Assembly (NCBI RefSeq): GCF_016124325.1
Contig: NZ_WGNY01000010.1
Coordinates: 1 to 64,000 of the forward strand
Reading direction: 5' to 3'
From: Phenylobacterium sp.
Lineage (GTDB): Bacteria > Pseudomonadota > Alphaproteobacteria > Caulobacterales > Caulobacteraceae
Length of the DNA: 64,000 nucleotides
A model generated the notes under the pieces. The model worked only from the letters and a program-made list of their open reading frames with translations, had not been told where the DNA came from and made no database searches. This document shows positions 47,525 through 54,945 of this stretch, in pieces. Both the position numbers and the translations under genes were made by a program. The stretch's first letter is position 1, and every line of letters starts with the position of its first letter.

Positions 47525-47548
47525 CGTTCAGCTCCAAGATTCCAGGGC

Positions 47549-47650
47549 CGTCATCCCCGGCCTTGCGCCGGGGACCCAGACACGCAGCGGCCAAGGTACG
47601 TCCCCTGACGTGAGCGCGTCCGGGTGGCCGGGACAAGCCCGGCCATGACG
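47549..47650. repeat. Intergenic inverted-pair repeat (CGTCATCCCCGG type)
   Basis: This repeat fills the spacer between tyrS and bcp, both on the minus strand. CGTCAT (47549-47554) is inverted as ATGACG (47645-47650). Two strong hairpins lie inside: CCCCGGC-CTTGC-GCCGGGG (47555-47573) and GGCCGGG-ACAAG-CCCGGCC (47626-47644). It resembles the element at 32063-32173. It may end tyrS transcription or stabilise mRNA ends. Confidence 0.8.
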
Positions 47651-47658
47651 CCGTAGGG

Positions 47659-48984
47659 CTACACCGGCTTCACCAGGACGATCTTCTTCTTGCCCGCGGC
47701 CAGCTTCACGACGCCGTCCACGAGGTCGGCCGCCGTCACGGCGCGGTTGGCGTCGGCCTCGGCCTTGTCGTTGACCCGCAGGCCGCCGCCCTGGGCGAGG
47801 CGGCGCGCCTCGCCCTTCGACGCGGCGAGGCCGGCGGCCACGGCCAGATCGGCCAGCATGACGCCCGCCTCCAGATCGGCCCGCGCGACCTCATGGGTGG
47901 GCAGGTCCGCGGAGAGGCCGCCCAGCTCGAACGCCGCCTGCGCCGCCGCGGCGGCCTTCGCGGCCTCGGCCTCGCCGTGCAGCATCCGCGTCGCCTCGTT
48001 GGCCAGCACCTTCTTGGCGTCGTTGATCTCCGCGCCCTGCAGCGCTTCGAGGCGGGCGATCTCGTCCAGCGGCAGGTCGGTGAACAGCTTCAGGAAGCGC
48101 CCGACGTCGCCGTCCTCGGTGTTCCGCCAGAACTGCCAGTAGTCGTAGGGGCTGAGCATGTCGGCGTTCAGCCACACCGCGCCCTGGGCGGTCTTGCCCA
48201 TCTTGGCGCCCGACGAGGTGGAGAGCAGGGGCGTGGTCAGGCCGAACGCGGGCTTCTGGTCCACGCGGCGGATCAGGTCCACGCCGTTGACGATGTTGCC
48301 CCACTGGTCTGAGCCGCCCATCTGCAGCACGCAGCCGTAGCGCCGCTCCAGCTCCAGGAAGTCGGTGGCCTGCATCAGCATGTAGTTGAATTCGATGAAG
48401 GTGAGCGGCTGCTCGCGCTCAAGCCGCAGCTTCACGCTGTCGAAGGTCAGCATGCGGTTGATCGTGAAGTGGACGCCGTACTCGCGAAGGAAGTCGATGT
48501 AGCCCAGCTTGGAGAGCCACTCGTCGTTGTTCACCAGGATGGCGTCTGTCTCGCCGTCGCCGAAGGTCAGGAACTTCGCGAACGCCTGCTTCTGGCTGGC
48601 GATGTTGGCCTCGATCTCCTCGGCCGTGCGGAGCTGGCGGGTCTCGTCCTTGCCCGAGGGGTCGCCCACCTTGGTCGTGCCGCCGCCCACGATGACGATC
48701 GGCTTGTGGCCGGTCTGCTGCAGGCGACGCAGCATCATGATGGTGATGAGGTTGCCCACGTGCAGGCTGGGCGCGGTGGCGTCGTAGCCGATATAGCCGG
48801 TGACCGGGCCCTTGCAGCAGGCCGCGTCCAGCTCCTCCGGATGCGTGACCTGGTGGATGTAGCCGCGCGCCTGCATCGTCTTCAGGAACTCGGACTTGAA
48901 GGCGGTCTCGGTCATCGGCGGCGGGGTCTCTTCTCGTGGCGTCGCGGGCTCTAGCACGGGCGCGGCGGCGATTTCGAGGGACAT
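47659..48984 (-). CDS. tyrS: Tyrosyl-tRNA synthetase
   Basis: This is a 441-residue class I synthetase for tRNA-Tyr. The ATP site signature is HVGN (residues 75-78, a HIGH variant) in [17 protein letters not shown]. The tRNA/Tyr pocket includes [20 protein letters not shown] and [18 protein letters not shown]. The KMSKS loop is KMGKT ([15 protein letters not shown]). The C-terminal S4-like RNA-binding domain holds [21 protein letters not shown] chose ATG 48984 because AAAGGAG lies seven bases upstream; the next ATG (48915, MTETAFKS) begins the conserved part and leaves a 23-residue Pro-rich N-terminal extension. anmK is divergent. Confidence 0.96.
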   Translation of the reverse strand: MSLEIAAAPVLEPATPREETPPPMTETAFKSEFLKTMQARGYIHQVTHPEELDAACCKGPVTGYIGYDATAPSLHVGNLITIMMLRRLQQTGHKPIVIVGGGTTKVGDPSGKDETRQLRTAEEIEANIASQKQAFAKFLTFGDGETDAILVNNDEWLSKLGYIDFLREYGVHFTINRMLTFDSVKLRLEREQPLTFIEFNYMLMQATDFLELERRYGCVLQMGGSDQWGNIVNGVDLIRRVDQKPAFGLTTPLLSTSSGAKMGKTAQGAVWLNADMLSPYDYWQFWRNTEDGDVGRFLKLFTDLPLDEIARLEALQGAEINDAKKVLANEATRMLHGEAEAAKAAAAAQAAFELGGLSADLPTHEVARADLEAGVMLADLAVAAGLAASKGEARRLAQGGGLRVNDKAEADANRAVTAADLVDGVVKLAAGKKKIVLVKPV

Positions 48985-49131
48985 GGCGGGCTCCTTTGCA
49001 GATGGGAGCCGGCGATCGTCTGATTTCACGGAGCGCCGGCCGGGGAGGGCAGGCGCGTGGGATCGGTCGCCTGCGTCAGGGCAGGCGGTAATAGCGGCCG
49101 GTCTGAAGGCGGCGTCCGATCATGGCGGGCT

Positions 49132-49160
49132 AGCTAGTCGCTGCGCATCATGGCAGTCAA
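49132..49160 (-). promoter_or_regulatory. Candidate tyrS promoter
   Basis: On the minus strand TTGACT (49155-49160) and CTAGCT (49132-49137) are separated by 17 bases, a sigma-70-like layout with a weak -10. It would give a leader of about 140 nt before tyrS. I see no T-box in that leader. The -35 lies only six bases from the anmK start codon, so the two divergent genes would interfere if both are transcribed. Confidence 0.3.
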
Positions 49161-49166
49161 GCCGGC

Positions 49167-50273
49167 ATGATCGTGCTGGGCTTCATGACCGGGACTTCGT
49201 TGGACGCCGTCGACATGGCGGTGCTCGACACCGATGGCGAGGCGATCGCCGGCTTCGGGCCCGCGGGCGAGCGCAAGCTCACGGACGCCACGCGCGACGT
49301 GCTGCTGGAGGCGACCCGGCAGGCGCAGGCCTGGACGCGGGGGACGCCGGCCCCGGCGATCTTCGCCCACGCCGCCGAGATGGTGGCCGAGGAGCATTTC
49401 GCCGCCGCCGAGGTGTTCCTGGCCGAGAACAAGCTGGCCTGGCCCGACATCGATCTCATCGGCATGCACGGCCAGACGGTGCTCCACGAACGGCCGAAGG
49501 ATGGCGTTCCCGGCCGCACGGTCCAGCTCGGCGACGCGAGCCTCCTCGCCAAGCTCTCCGGGCGGCCCGTGGCCTACGACTTCCGCACGGCCGATGTGGC
49601 GGCGGGCGGCGAGGGCGCCCCGCTGGCGCCCATCTACCACCTGGCCCGCGCCCGGGCGTCGGATCTCGGCCCGCCGCTGGCCGTGCTCAACATCGGCGGC
49701 GTGGCCAACGTCACCTTCTGGACCGACATCGGCGAGTTCTCGGCGTTCGACACCGGGCCGGGCAACGGCATGCTCGACCTGCTGGTTCAGGCGCGCGGCG
49801 CCGGTCGCTACGACGCCGGCGGCAACTACGCCTCGGTGGGCCGCGTCGACGAGAGTGTCCTGCGCACGCTGCTGGACCATCCCTACTTCAGCGAACCGCC
49901 GCCGAAGTCGCTCGACCGCTACGACTTCCCGCTCTCGGCGCTCGATCCGTTGAAGCTGGAGGACGCCGCCGCCATTCTGGTCGCCTTCACCGCCGGGGCG
50001 GTGAAGCTGGCGTTCGAGCAGCTGGGCCAGGCGCCCGGGCAGGTGATCGTCACCGGCGGCGGCCGCCACAATCCCGAGATCATGAAGGCGCTGGGCGCGC
50101 GCCTTGCCGTGCCCGTGAAGACGGCGGAGGACATGGGCTGGCGCGGCGACTCCATCGAAGCCGAGGCCTTCGCCTATCTCGCCGCCCGCACGTTCCGCGG
50201 CCTGCCCATCTCGTTCCCGAGGACGACCGGGGTCCCGAAGCCCATGACCGGCGGCCGGATCGTGGAACCCTAG
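49167..50273 (+). CDS. anmK: Anhydro-N-acetylmuramic acid kinase
   Basis: This 368-residue cytoplasmic recycling enzyme cleaves and phosphorylates 1,6-anhydro-MurNAc to MurNAc-6-phosphate, using ATP. Family segments are VLGFMTGTSLDAVDMAVLDT, LIGMHGQTVLHERP, VQLGDASLLAKLSGRPVAYD, FRTADVAAGGEGAPLAPIYH, LNIGGVANVTFW, FDTGPGNGMLDLLV and VTGGGRHNPEIMKAL. The catalytic Asp lies in DFRTADVAAGG. Length is normal. The start ATG 49167 gives the expected MIVLGFMTGTS N-terminus but has a weak ribosome-binding site. It is divergent from tyrS, an arrangement I recall from other Caulobacterales. It fits with the wall hydrolases elsewhere in the window. Confidence 0.95.
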   Translation: MIVLGFMTGTSLDAVDMAVLDTDGEAIAGFGPAGERKLTDATRDVLLEATRQAQAWTRGTPAPAIFAHAAEMVAEEHFAAAEVFLAENKLAWPDIDLIGMHGQTVLHERPKDGVPGRTVQLGDASLLAKLSGRPVAYDFRTADVAAGGEGAPLAPIYHLARARASDLGPPLAVLNIGGVANVTFWTDIGEFSAFDTGPGNGMLDLLVQARGAGRYDAGGNYASVGRVDESVLRTLLDHPYFSEPPPKSLDRYDFPLSALDPLKLEDAAAILVAFTAGAVKLAFEQLGQAPGQVIVTGGGRHNPEIMKALGARLAVPVKTAEDMGWRGDSIEAEAFAYLAARTFRGLPISFPRTTGVPKPMTGGRIVEP

Positions 50274-50305
50274 GGGGCCTTCCGCGACGTCCCCCTTGCG
50301 GGTCA

Positions 50306-50315
50306 AACGATCGTT
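50306..50315. promoter_or_regulatory. AACGATCGTT palindrome upstream of the monooxygenase gene
   Basis: This is a perfect 10-bp palindrome, 41 bases before the GTG start of the monooxygenase gene. Palindromes of this type are typical TetR-family operators. No tetR gene lies in the window, so control by a distant TetR protein is an inference. Confidence 0.35.
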
Positions 50316-50355
50316 CGGCACGCTGAACGCCGATAACCGATAAGGGGAGGCGACC

Positions 50356-52176
50356 GTGGCCGACGACAAGCCCGAGATCATGGGGGCCGACGAACTGGGC
50401 TTCGATCCCGAGACCCTGCGGGCCAAGTACCGCGCCGAGCGCGACCGCCGCGTCCGGACCGACGGCAACGAGCAGTACGTCGAGATGACGGGCCAGTTCG
50501 CCCACTATCTCGAAGACCCCTACGTCGAGCCTGGGTTCACCCGCGAGCCGCTCACCGACGACACCGAGGTCGTCATCATCGGCGGGGGCTTCGGCGGCCT
50601 GCTGGCCGGGGCGCGCCTGCGCGAGGCCGGCGTCGAGGACATCCGGATCATCGAGAAGGGCGGCGACTTCGGCGGCACCTGGTACTGGAACCGCTATCCC
50701 GGCGCGGCCTGCGACATCGAAAGCTACGTCTACCTGCCCCTGCTGGAGGAGGTCGGCTTCATGCCGGCCCGCAAGTACTCCCGCGCGCCGGAAATCCTGC
50801 AGCACAGCCGCAACATCGCCGAGAAGTTCGACCTCTACCGCAACGTCTGCTTCCAGACGGAAGTGAAGGCCCTGCGCTGGGACGAGGACGCCGCGCGCTG
50901 GATCATCGAGACCAACCGCGGCGACGCCATGCGGGCGAAGTTCGTGATCATGGCCAACGGCCCGCTGCACCGGCCCAAGCTGCCCGGCATTCCCGGCGTC
51001 GAGGGCTTCAAGCGCCACAGCTTCCACACCAGCCGGTGGGACTACGAATACACGGGCGGCACGTCCGACGGCGGCCTCACCGGCCTGAAGGACAAGCGCG
51101 TGGGGATCATCGGCACCGGCGCGACGGCCGTGCAGTGCGTGCCGCATCTCGGCGAATGGGCCAAGGAACTCTATGTGTTCCAGCGCACGCCTTCGTCGAT
51201 CGACGTGCGGAACGACCACCTCACCGATCCGAAGTGGGCCCAATCGCTCCAGCCCGGCTGGCAGCAGTACCGGATGGACAACTTCAACACCCTCGTCTCG
51301 GGCGGCTTCGCCGAGGAGGATCTGGTCAACGACGGCTGGACCGACATCATCGGCAACATTCTGCTCCTGGCCCGGCGCAAGGCCGAGGCCGGCGAGGCGG
51401 TCGAGAATCCGGCCGAGCTGATGCAGCTCGCCGACTTCAAGAAGATGGAGCAGGTGCGCGCCCGCGTGGACCACGAGGTGCGCGATCCGGCCACGGCCGC
51501 CGCGCTCAAGCCCTGGTACAACCAGTTCTGCAAGCGGCCCTGCTTCCACGACGAGTATCTGGCGACCTTCAACCGCCCCAACGTCCATCTGATCGACACC
51601 CAGGGGCATGGGGTGGAGCGGATCACCGAAACCGGCGTCGTGGCGAACGGCGTGGAATACGAGCTGGACTGCCTGATCTACGCCACCGGGTTCGAGGTCG
51701 GCACCGACTACGCCCGCCGCGCGGGCTACGAGACCTACGGGCGCGGCGGCCAGAGCCTGTCCGACAAGTGGAAGTCCGGCATGGAGACCTTCCACGGCTT
51801 CCACGTCCGGGGCTTCCCCAACTGCTTTGTGGTGTCGGTGGGCCAGTCGGGCTTCTCCGCCAACTTCCCCCACATGCTGAACGAGCAGGCCAAGCACCTG
51901 GGCTACATCGTCCGCAACGCCCTGGATCGCCAGGCGCGCACCGTCGAGGCGTCCGCGGAGGCCGAGTCGGCGTGGGTCGACACGATCTGCAAGCTCGCCC
52001 TGCTGCGCGAGGCGTTCCTCAAGGAATGCACGCCCGGCTACTACAACAACGAGGGCCGCCCTCAGGAGATGAGCAAGAAGAACTCCTCCTACGGCGCCGG
52101 GCCGGTGGCGTTCGCGAAGGTGCTGGAGGACTGGCGCGCCGAGGGCTCCATGAAGGGGCTCGAAATCACGCCCTGA
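50356..52176 (+). CDS. Flavin-containing (Baeyer-Villiger-like) monooxygenase
   Basis: This 606-residue class B flavoprotein monooxygenase has two Rossmann motifs: FAD-binding GGGFGGLLAGARLREAGVED (near residue 77) and NADPH-binding GIIGTGATAVQCVPHLGEWA (near 252). Between them FKRHSFHTSRWD matches the Baeyer-Villiger fingerprint FxGxxxHxxxWP/D, with Arg in the Gly place. GGTWYWNRYPGAACDIESYV is also typical of this group. The first 70 residues form an N-terminal extension seen in steroid/ketone BVMOs. GTG 50356 follows GGGGAGG by five bases. It probably oxidises a cyclic ketone or steroid, but the substrate is unknown. A possible TetR operator lies upstream. Confidence 0.9.
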   Translation: MADDKPEIMGADELGFDPETLRAKYRAERDRRVRTDGNEQYVEMTGQFAHYLEDPYVEPGFTREPLTDDTEVVIIGGGFGGLLAGARLREAGVEDIRIIEKGGDFGGTWYWNRYPGAACDIESYVYLPLLEEVGFMPARKYSRAPEILQHSRNIAEKFDLYRNVCFQTEVKALRWDEDAARWIIETNRGDAMRAKFVIMANGPLHRPKLPGIPGVEGFKRHSFHTSRWDYEYTGGTSDGGLTGLKDKRVGIIGTGATAVQCVPHLGEWAKELYVFQRTPSSIDVRNDHLTDPKWAQSLQPGWQQYRMDNFNTLVSGGFAEEDLVNDGWTDIIGNILLLARRKAEAGEAVENPAELMQLADFKKMEQVRARVDHEVRDPATAAALKPWYNQFCKRPCFHDEYLATFNRPNVHLIDTQGHGVERITETGVVANGVEYELDCLIYATGFEVGTDYARRAGYETYGRGGQSLSDKWKSGMETFHGFHVRGFPNCFVVSVGQSGFSANFPHMLNEQAKHLGYIVRNALDRQARTVEASAEAESAWVDTICKLALLREAFLKECTPGYYNNEGRPQEMSKKNSSYGAGPVAFAKVLEDWRAEGSMKGLEITP

Positions 52177-52268
52177 GGGGGCGGTCCCGGGCCCTGCACG
52201 CCTTCTGCACGGGAACCGGATGGACGGGCGACCGCCTCTCCGTTGACGCCAGGCGCGAAGCCCGGAAC

Positions 52269-52973
52269 ATGGCCGCCATGGCCCAGGTGCTCGTCGTCGA
52301 CGACGATCCGCATATCCGTCAGCTGCTCGTCTTCGCGTTGGAGAAGGCGGGGCTGTCGGCCCGCGAAGCCGACGACGGCGAGGCGGCGCTCGCCGCCGTG
52401 GCCGACGCCGCGCCGGACCTCGTGATCCTCGACATCAACATGCCCAAGCTGGACGGGCTGGAGGTCTGCCGCCGCCTGCGCGCCCAGGGCGACCTGCCGA
52501 TCCTGTTCCTGTCGTCGCGCGACGACGAGATCGACCGGGTCCTCGGCATCGAACTGGGCGGCGACGACTATGTCGTCAAGCCGTTCAGCCCGCGGGAGGT
52601 GACCGCGCGCGTCCAGGCCATCCTGCGCCGCGCCAGGGTCCCGGCGGCGCGGCCGGAGGCGCCGGCGGTGCTGGCCCACGGCCGCCTGACACTGGATCCC
52701 GAGAGCTGGACCGCCCGCTTCGGCAAGGCCGAGGTGCAGCTCACGGTCACCGAGTTCGGTATCCTGCGCATCCTGATGGGCGCTCCGGCCCGCGTCTTCA
52801 CCCGCGACGCGATCATCGACCGCCTTCACGGGCCGGGCTTCGCCATCACCGACCGCACCATCGACAGCCATGTGCGCAACCTGCGCGGCAAGTTCGCCGC
52901 CGTGGGCGGCCACGACGTCGTCGAGACCCGCGCCGGGGTCGGATACCGGCTCGGGCCGTGCCTGGGCGCGTGA
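52269..52973 (+). CDS. OmpR/PhoB-family response regulator
   Basis: This 234-residue two-component regulator has an N-terminal receiver (QVLVVDDDPHIRQLLVFALE, phospho-Asp in LVILDINMPKLDG near residue 55, the switch Ser in LFLSSRDD, Lys in DYVVKPFSPRE). The C-terminal winged helix (about 130-232) ends with TDRTIDSHVRNLRGKFAAVG, then VVETRAGVGYRLG. It binds DNA when phosphorylated by the partner kinase. The start is ATG 52269 or 52278; neither has a strong ribosome-binding site. Its TGA overlaps the GTG of the kinase gene (GTGA), so the pair is translated together. The signal and target genes are not evident. Confidence 0.93.
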   Translation: MAAMAQVLVVDDDPHIRQLLVFALEKAGLSAREADDGEAALAAVADAAPDLVILDINMPKLDGLEVCRRLRAQGDLPILFLSSRDDEIDRVLGIELGGDDYVVKPFSPREVTARVQAILRRARVPAARPEAPAVLAHGRLTLDPESWTARFGKAEVQLTVTEFGILRILMGAPARVFTRDAIIDRLHGPGFAITDRTIDSHVRNLRGKFAAVGGHDVVETRAGVGYRLGPCLGA

Positions 52974-54550
52974 TCGAGGCCTTCAAGGACTGGGTCGGGA
53001 GTTGGTGGCCCAGGCTGCGCCTGCGCGCCATCCTCTTCACCGTCCTGCTCTTCGCCGCCGCCATGCCGGCGATCGGGGCGGTGTCGCTGCGGGTCTACGA
53101 GAACACCCTGGTGCGGCAGACCGAAGCCGAGCTGGTCGCCCAGGGCGCGGCGCTCGTGGCCGTGGCGGCCGTCAACTGGCCCGGCGCGCCTCCGCATGTC
53201 CCGCGGCCGGAGAAGCCGCCCGAGGGCTACTACCGCCCCGAGTTCACCACCATCGACCTCAGCCGCGATCCGGTGCTGCCCGAGCGCCCCACGCCGCCGC
53301 CGTCCGGACGGGCGGCCGACCCTGCCGCGCGCGCCGTGGCGCTGGAAATGCAGCCGGTCGTGGAGCGCACGCTCCAGACGACGCTGGCCTCGGTGCTGAT
53401 GCTCGACCGGAACGGGATCGTCGTGGCGGGGCCGGTCGAGGGTGTCGACTATTCGGCCCTGCCCGAGGTCCGCGCCGCGCTGGCCGGCCGGCCCGAGACG
53501 GTGCTGCGCGCCAACGGCGACTATCGGCCACGCTATCGGTTCGAGTGGCTGTCGAAGGCGTCGGGCCTGCGGCTGCACCACGCCCGGCCGATCGTGGTCA
53601 GCGGCAAGGTGGAGGGGGTGCTCCTGCTTTCCCGCTCGCCGCGGGCGCTGTTCCGCGGGGTCTACGAGGACAGAGGCAAGCTTGCTCTCGCCGCGGTGAT
53701 CATCCTGGGCGTGCTGGTGGTGCTGTCGGGCCTGGTGTCGCGGGGCGTGACGCAGCCGATCGAAAAGCTGAGCGCCGCCTCGCGCGCGGTCGCAGCCGGC
53801 GGAGGCGAGATCCCCCGCACGCCGCGCACCGCCGCCGTCGAGATCCGCGACCTCTACGAAGACTTCCGCGCCATGGCCGAACGCATCGAACGGCGCAGCG
53901 GCTACCTGCGCGACTTCGCCGCCGCGGTCAGCCACGAGTTCAAGACGCCGCTGGCGGGGATCGGGGGGGCGGTCGAGCTGCTGCAGGACCACTTCGACAC
54001 CATGTCGGCCGCGGAGCGCCGACGGTTCCTCGACAATATCGCGGGGGATTCCGAGCGGCTGTCGCAACTGGTGACCCGGCTCCTCGACCTCGCGCGCGCC
54101 GACATGGCCATGCCCGCGCCGGGCGTGGCGTCCGACCTGTCGGCGCCCGTCCGCGCCGCGGCCGACAGTGAAGCCCGCGACGGCTTTGCGGTGCAGGTGG
54201 AGCTTCCGTCCGACGCGTTGCGGGTCGCCGCTCCGGCCGAGACGGTCGAGAAGGTGCTGGTGATCCTGCTCCAGAACGCGCGCCAGGCCGGCGCGAGCCA
54301 GGCCCGCGTCTCGGCGGTCGTCGAGGGCGCGGAGGTCCGCATCAGCGTCGCCGATGATGGTCCCGGCGTGGCCGAGGCGGACCGCGATCGCCTGTTCGAG
54401 CCCTTCTTCACCAGCCGCCGGGCCGAGGGCGGGGCGGGGCTCGGCCTGCCTATCGCCCGGTCGCTGGCGGCGGCCAGCCACGGGCGCCTGGAGCTGGCGG
54501 GCAAGGGACCGGGCGCGATCTTTGTCCTGTCGCTCCCCCGCGCCGGCTGA
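52970..54550 (+). CDS. Membrane sensor histidine kinase, partner of 52269-52973
   Basis: This 526-residue kinase has two membrane helices (ILFTVLLFAAAMPAIGAVSL near 22-41, and LALAAVIILGVLVVLSGLVS near 240). They enclose a periplasmic sensor of about 195 residues, rich in Pro and Glu in its first third. A HAMP-like linker (TQPIEKLSAASRAVA) follows. The HisKA domain has the phospho-His in FAAAVSHEFKTPLAGIGGAV (about residue 322). The HATPase_c domain has ILLQNARQAGA (N box), VADDGPGVAEAD (G1) and GGAGLGLPIARSL. GTG 52970 overlaps the regulator stop; GTG 52958 is in frame and would add four residues. Periplasmic signal unknown. Confidence 0.9.
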   Translation: MIEAFKDWVGSWWPRLRLRAILFTVLLFAAAMPAIGAVSLRVYENTLVRQTEAELVAQGAALVAVAAVNWPGAPPHVPRPEKPPEGYYRPEFTTIDLSRDPVLPERPTPPPSGRAADPAARAVALEMQPVVERTLQTTLASVLMLDRNGIVVAGPVEGVDYSALPEVRAALAGRPETVLRANGDYRPRYRFEWLSKASGLRLHHARPIVVSGKVEGVLLLSRSPRALFRGVYEDRGKLALAAVIILGVLVVLSGLVSRGVTQPIEKLSAASRAVAAGGGEIPRTPRTAAVEIRDLYEDFRAMAERIERRSGYLRDFAAAVSHEFKTPLAGIGGAVELLQDHFDTMSAAERRRFLDNIAGDSERLSQLVTRLLDLARADMAMPAPGVASDLSAPVRAAADSEARDGFAVQVELPSDALRVAAPAETVEKVLVILLQNARQAGASQARVSAVVEGAEVRISVADDGPGVAEADRDRLFEPFFTSRRAEGGAGLGLPIARSLAAASHGRLELAGKGPGAIFVLSLPRAG

Positions 54551-54619
54551 CGCGGCTCTGCACAGCATCTTCATATCGCGGGATCATCGCTCTGCATGCG
54601 CCGCGGCGATCCTGCCGCC

Positions 54620-54823
54620 ATGGACGAGCCCAACTCCCCCACGCCCGACGGCCGCCGCCTCCTGCTGGCGCCCGCCGGGGAGGCCTGGTCCTGGCGGCTG
54701 ACCACGCCTGGCGGCGAAAGCATCGCCGGTCTTGCCCCTGACTGCGCGGCCGCGCGTCGGTCGGCCGCCTTCGCCGTCTTCGTCGTGCAGGCCCTGGAAC
54801 GCACGCGTCAGCGCTGGTTCTGA
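54620..54823 (+). CDS. Small hypothetical protein, 67 aa
   Basis: I do not recognise a family. The 67 residues form a plausible small fold: a DGRRLLLAPAGEAWSWRLTT beta-like stretch, then an Ala-rich helix (AARRSAAFAVFVVQALERTR) and a C-terminal RWF. There is no signal peptide. Codon use matches the neighbours, and it sits 69 bases after the kinase gene and 123 before a hybrid kinase. ATG 54620 is the best start; the frame is open from 54596. It could belong to the two-component operon. Existence is likely but not certain. Confidence 0.5.
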   Translation: MDEPNSPTPDGRRLLLAPAGEAWSWRLTTPGGESIAGLAPDCAAARRSAAFAVFVVQALERTRQRWF

Positions 54824-54945
54824 GTCCCCAGAATGGGCGCCTCGATCGCCCGGTGCGGCGGGGCGTCGCAGGCATTTCTCGCGGTTTGTTAAATGCTTGG
54901 CTTCCAAGCTTTCCAATCGCACGAGCGTGAGAAAGCCCGGAGCCG

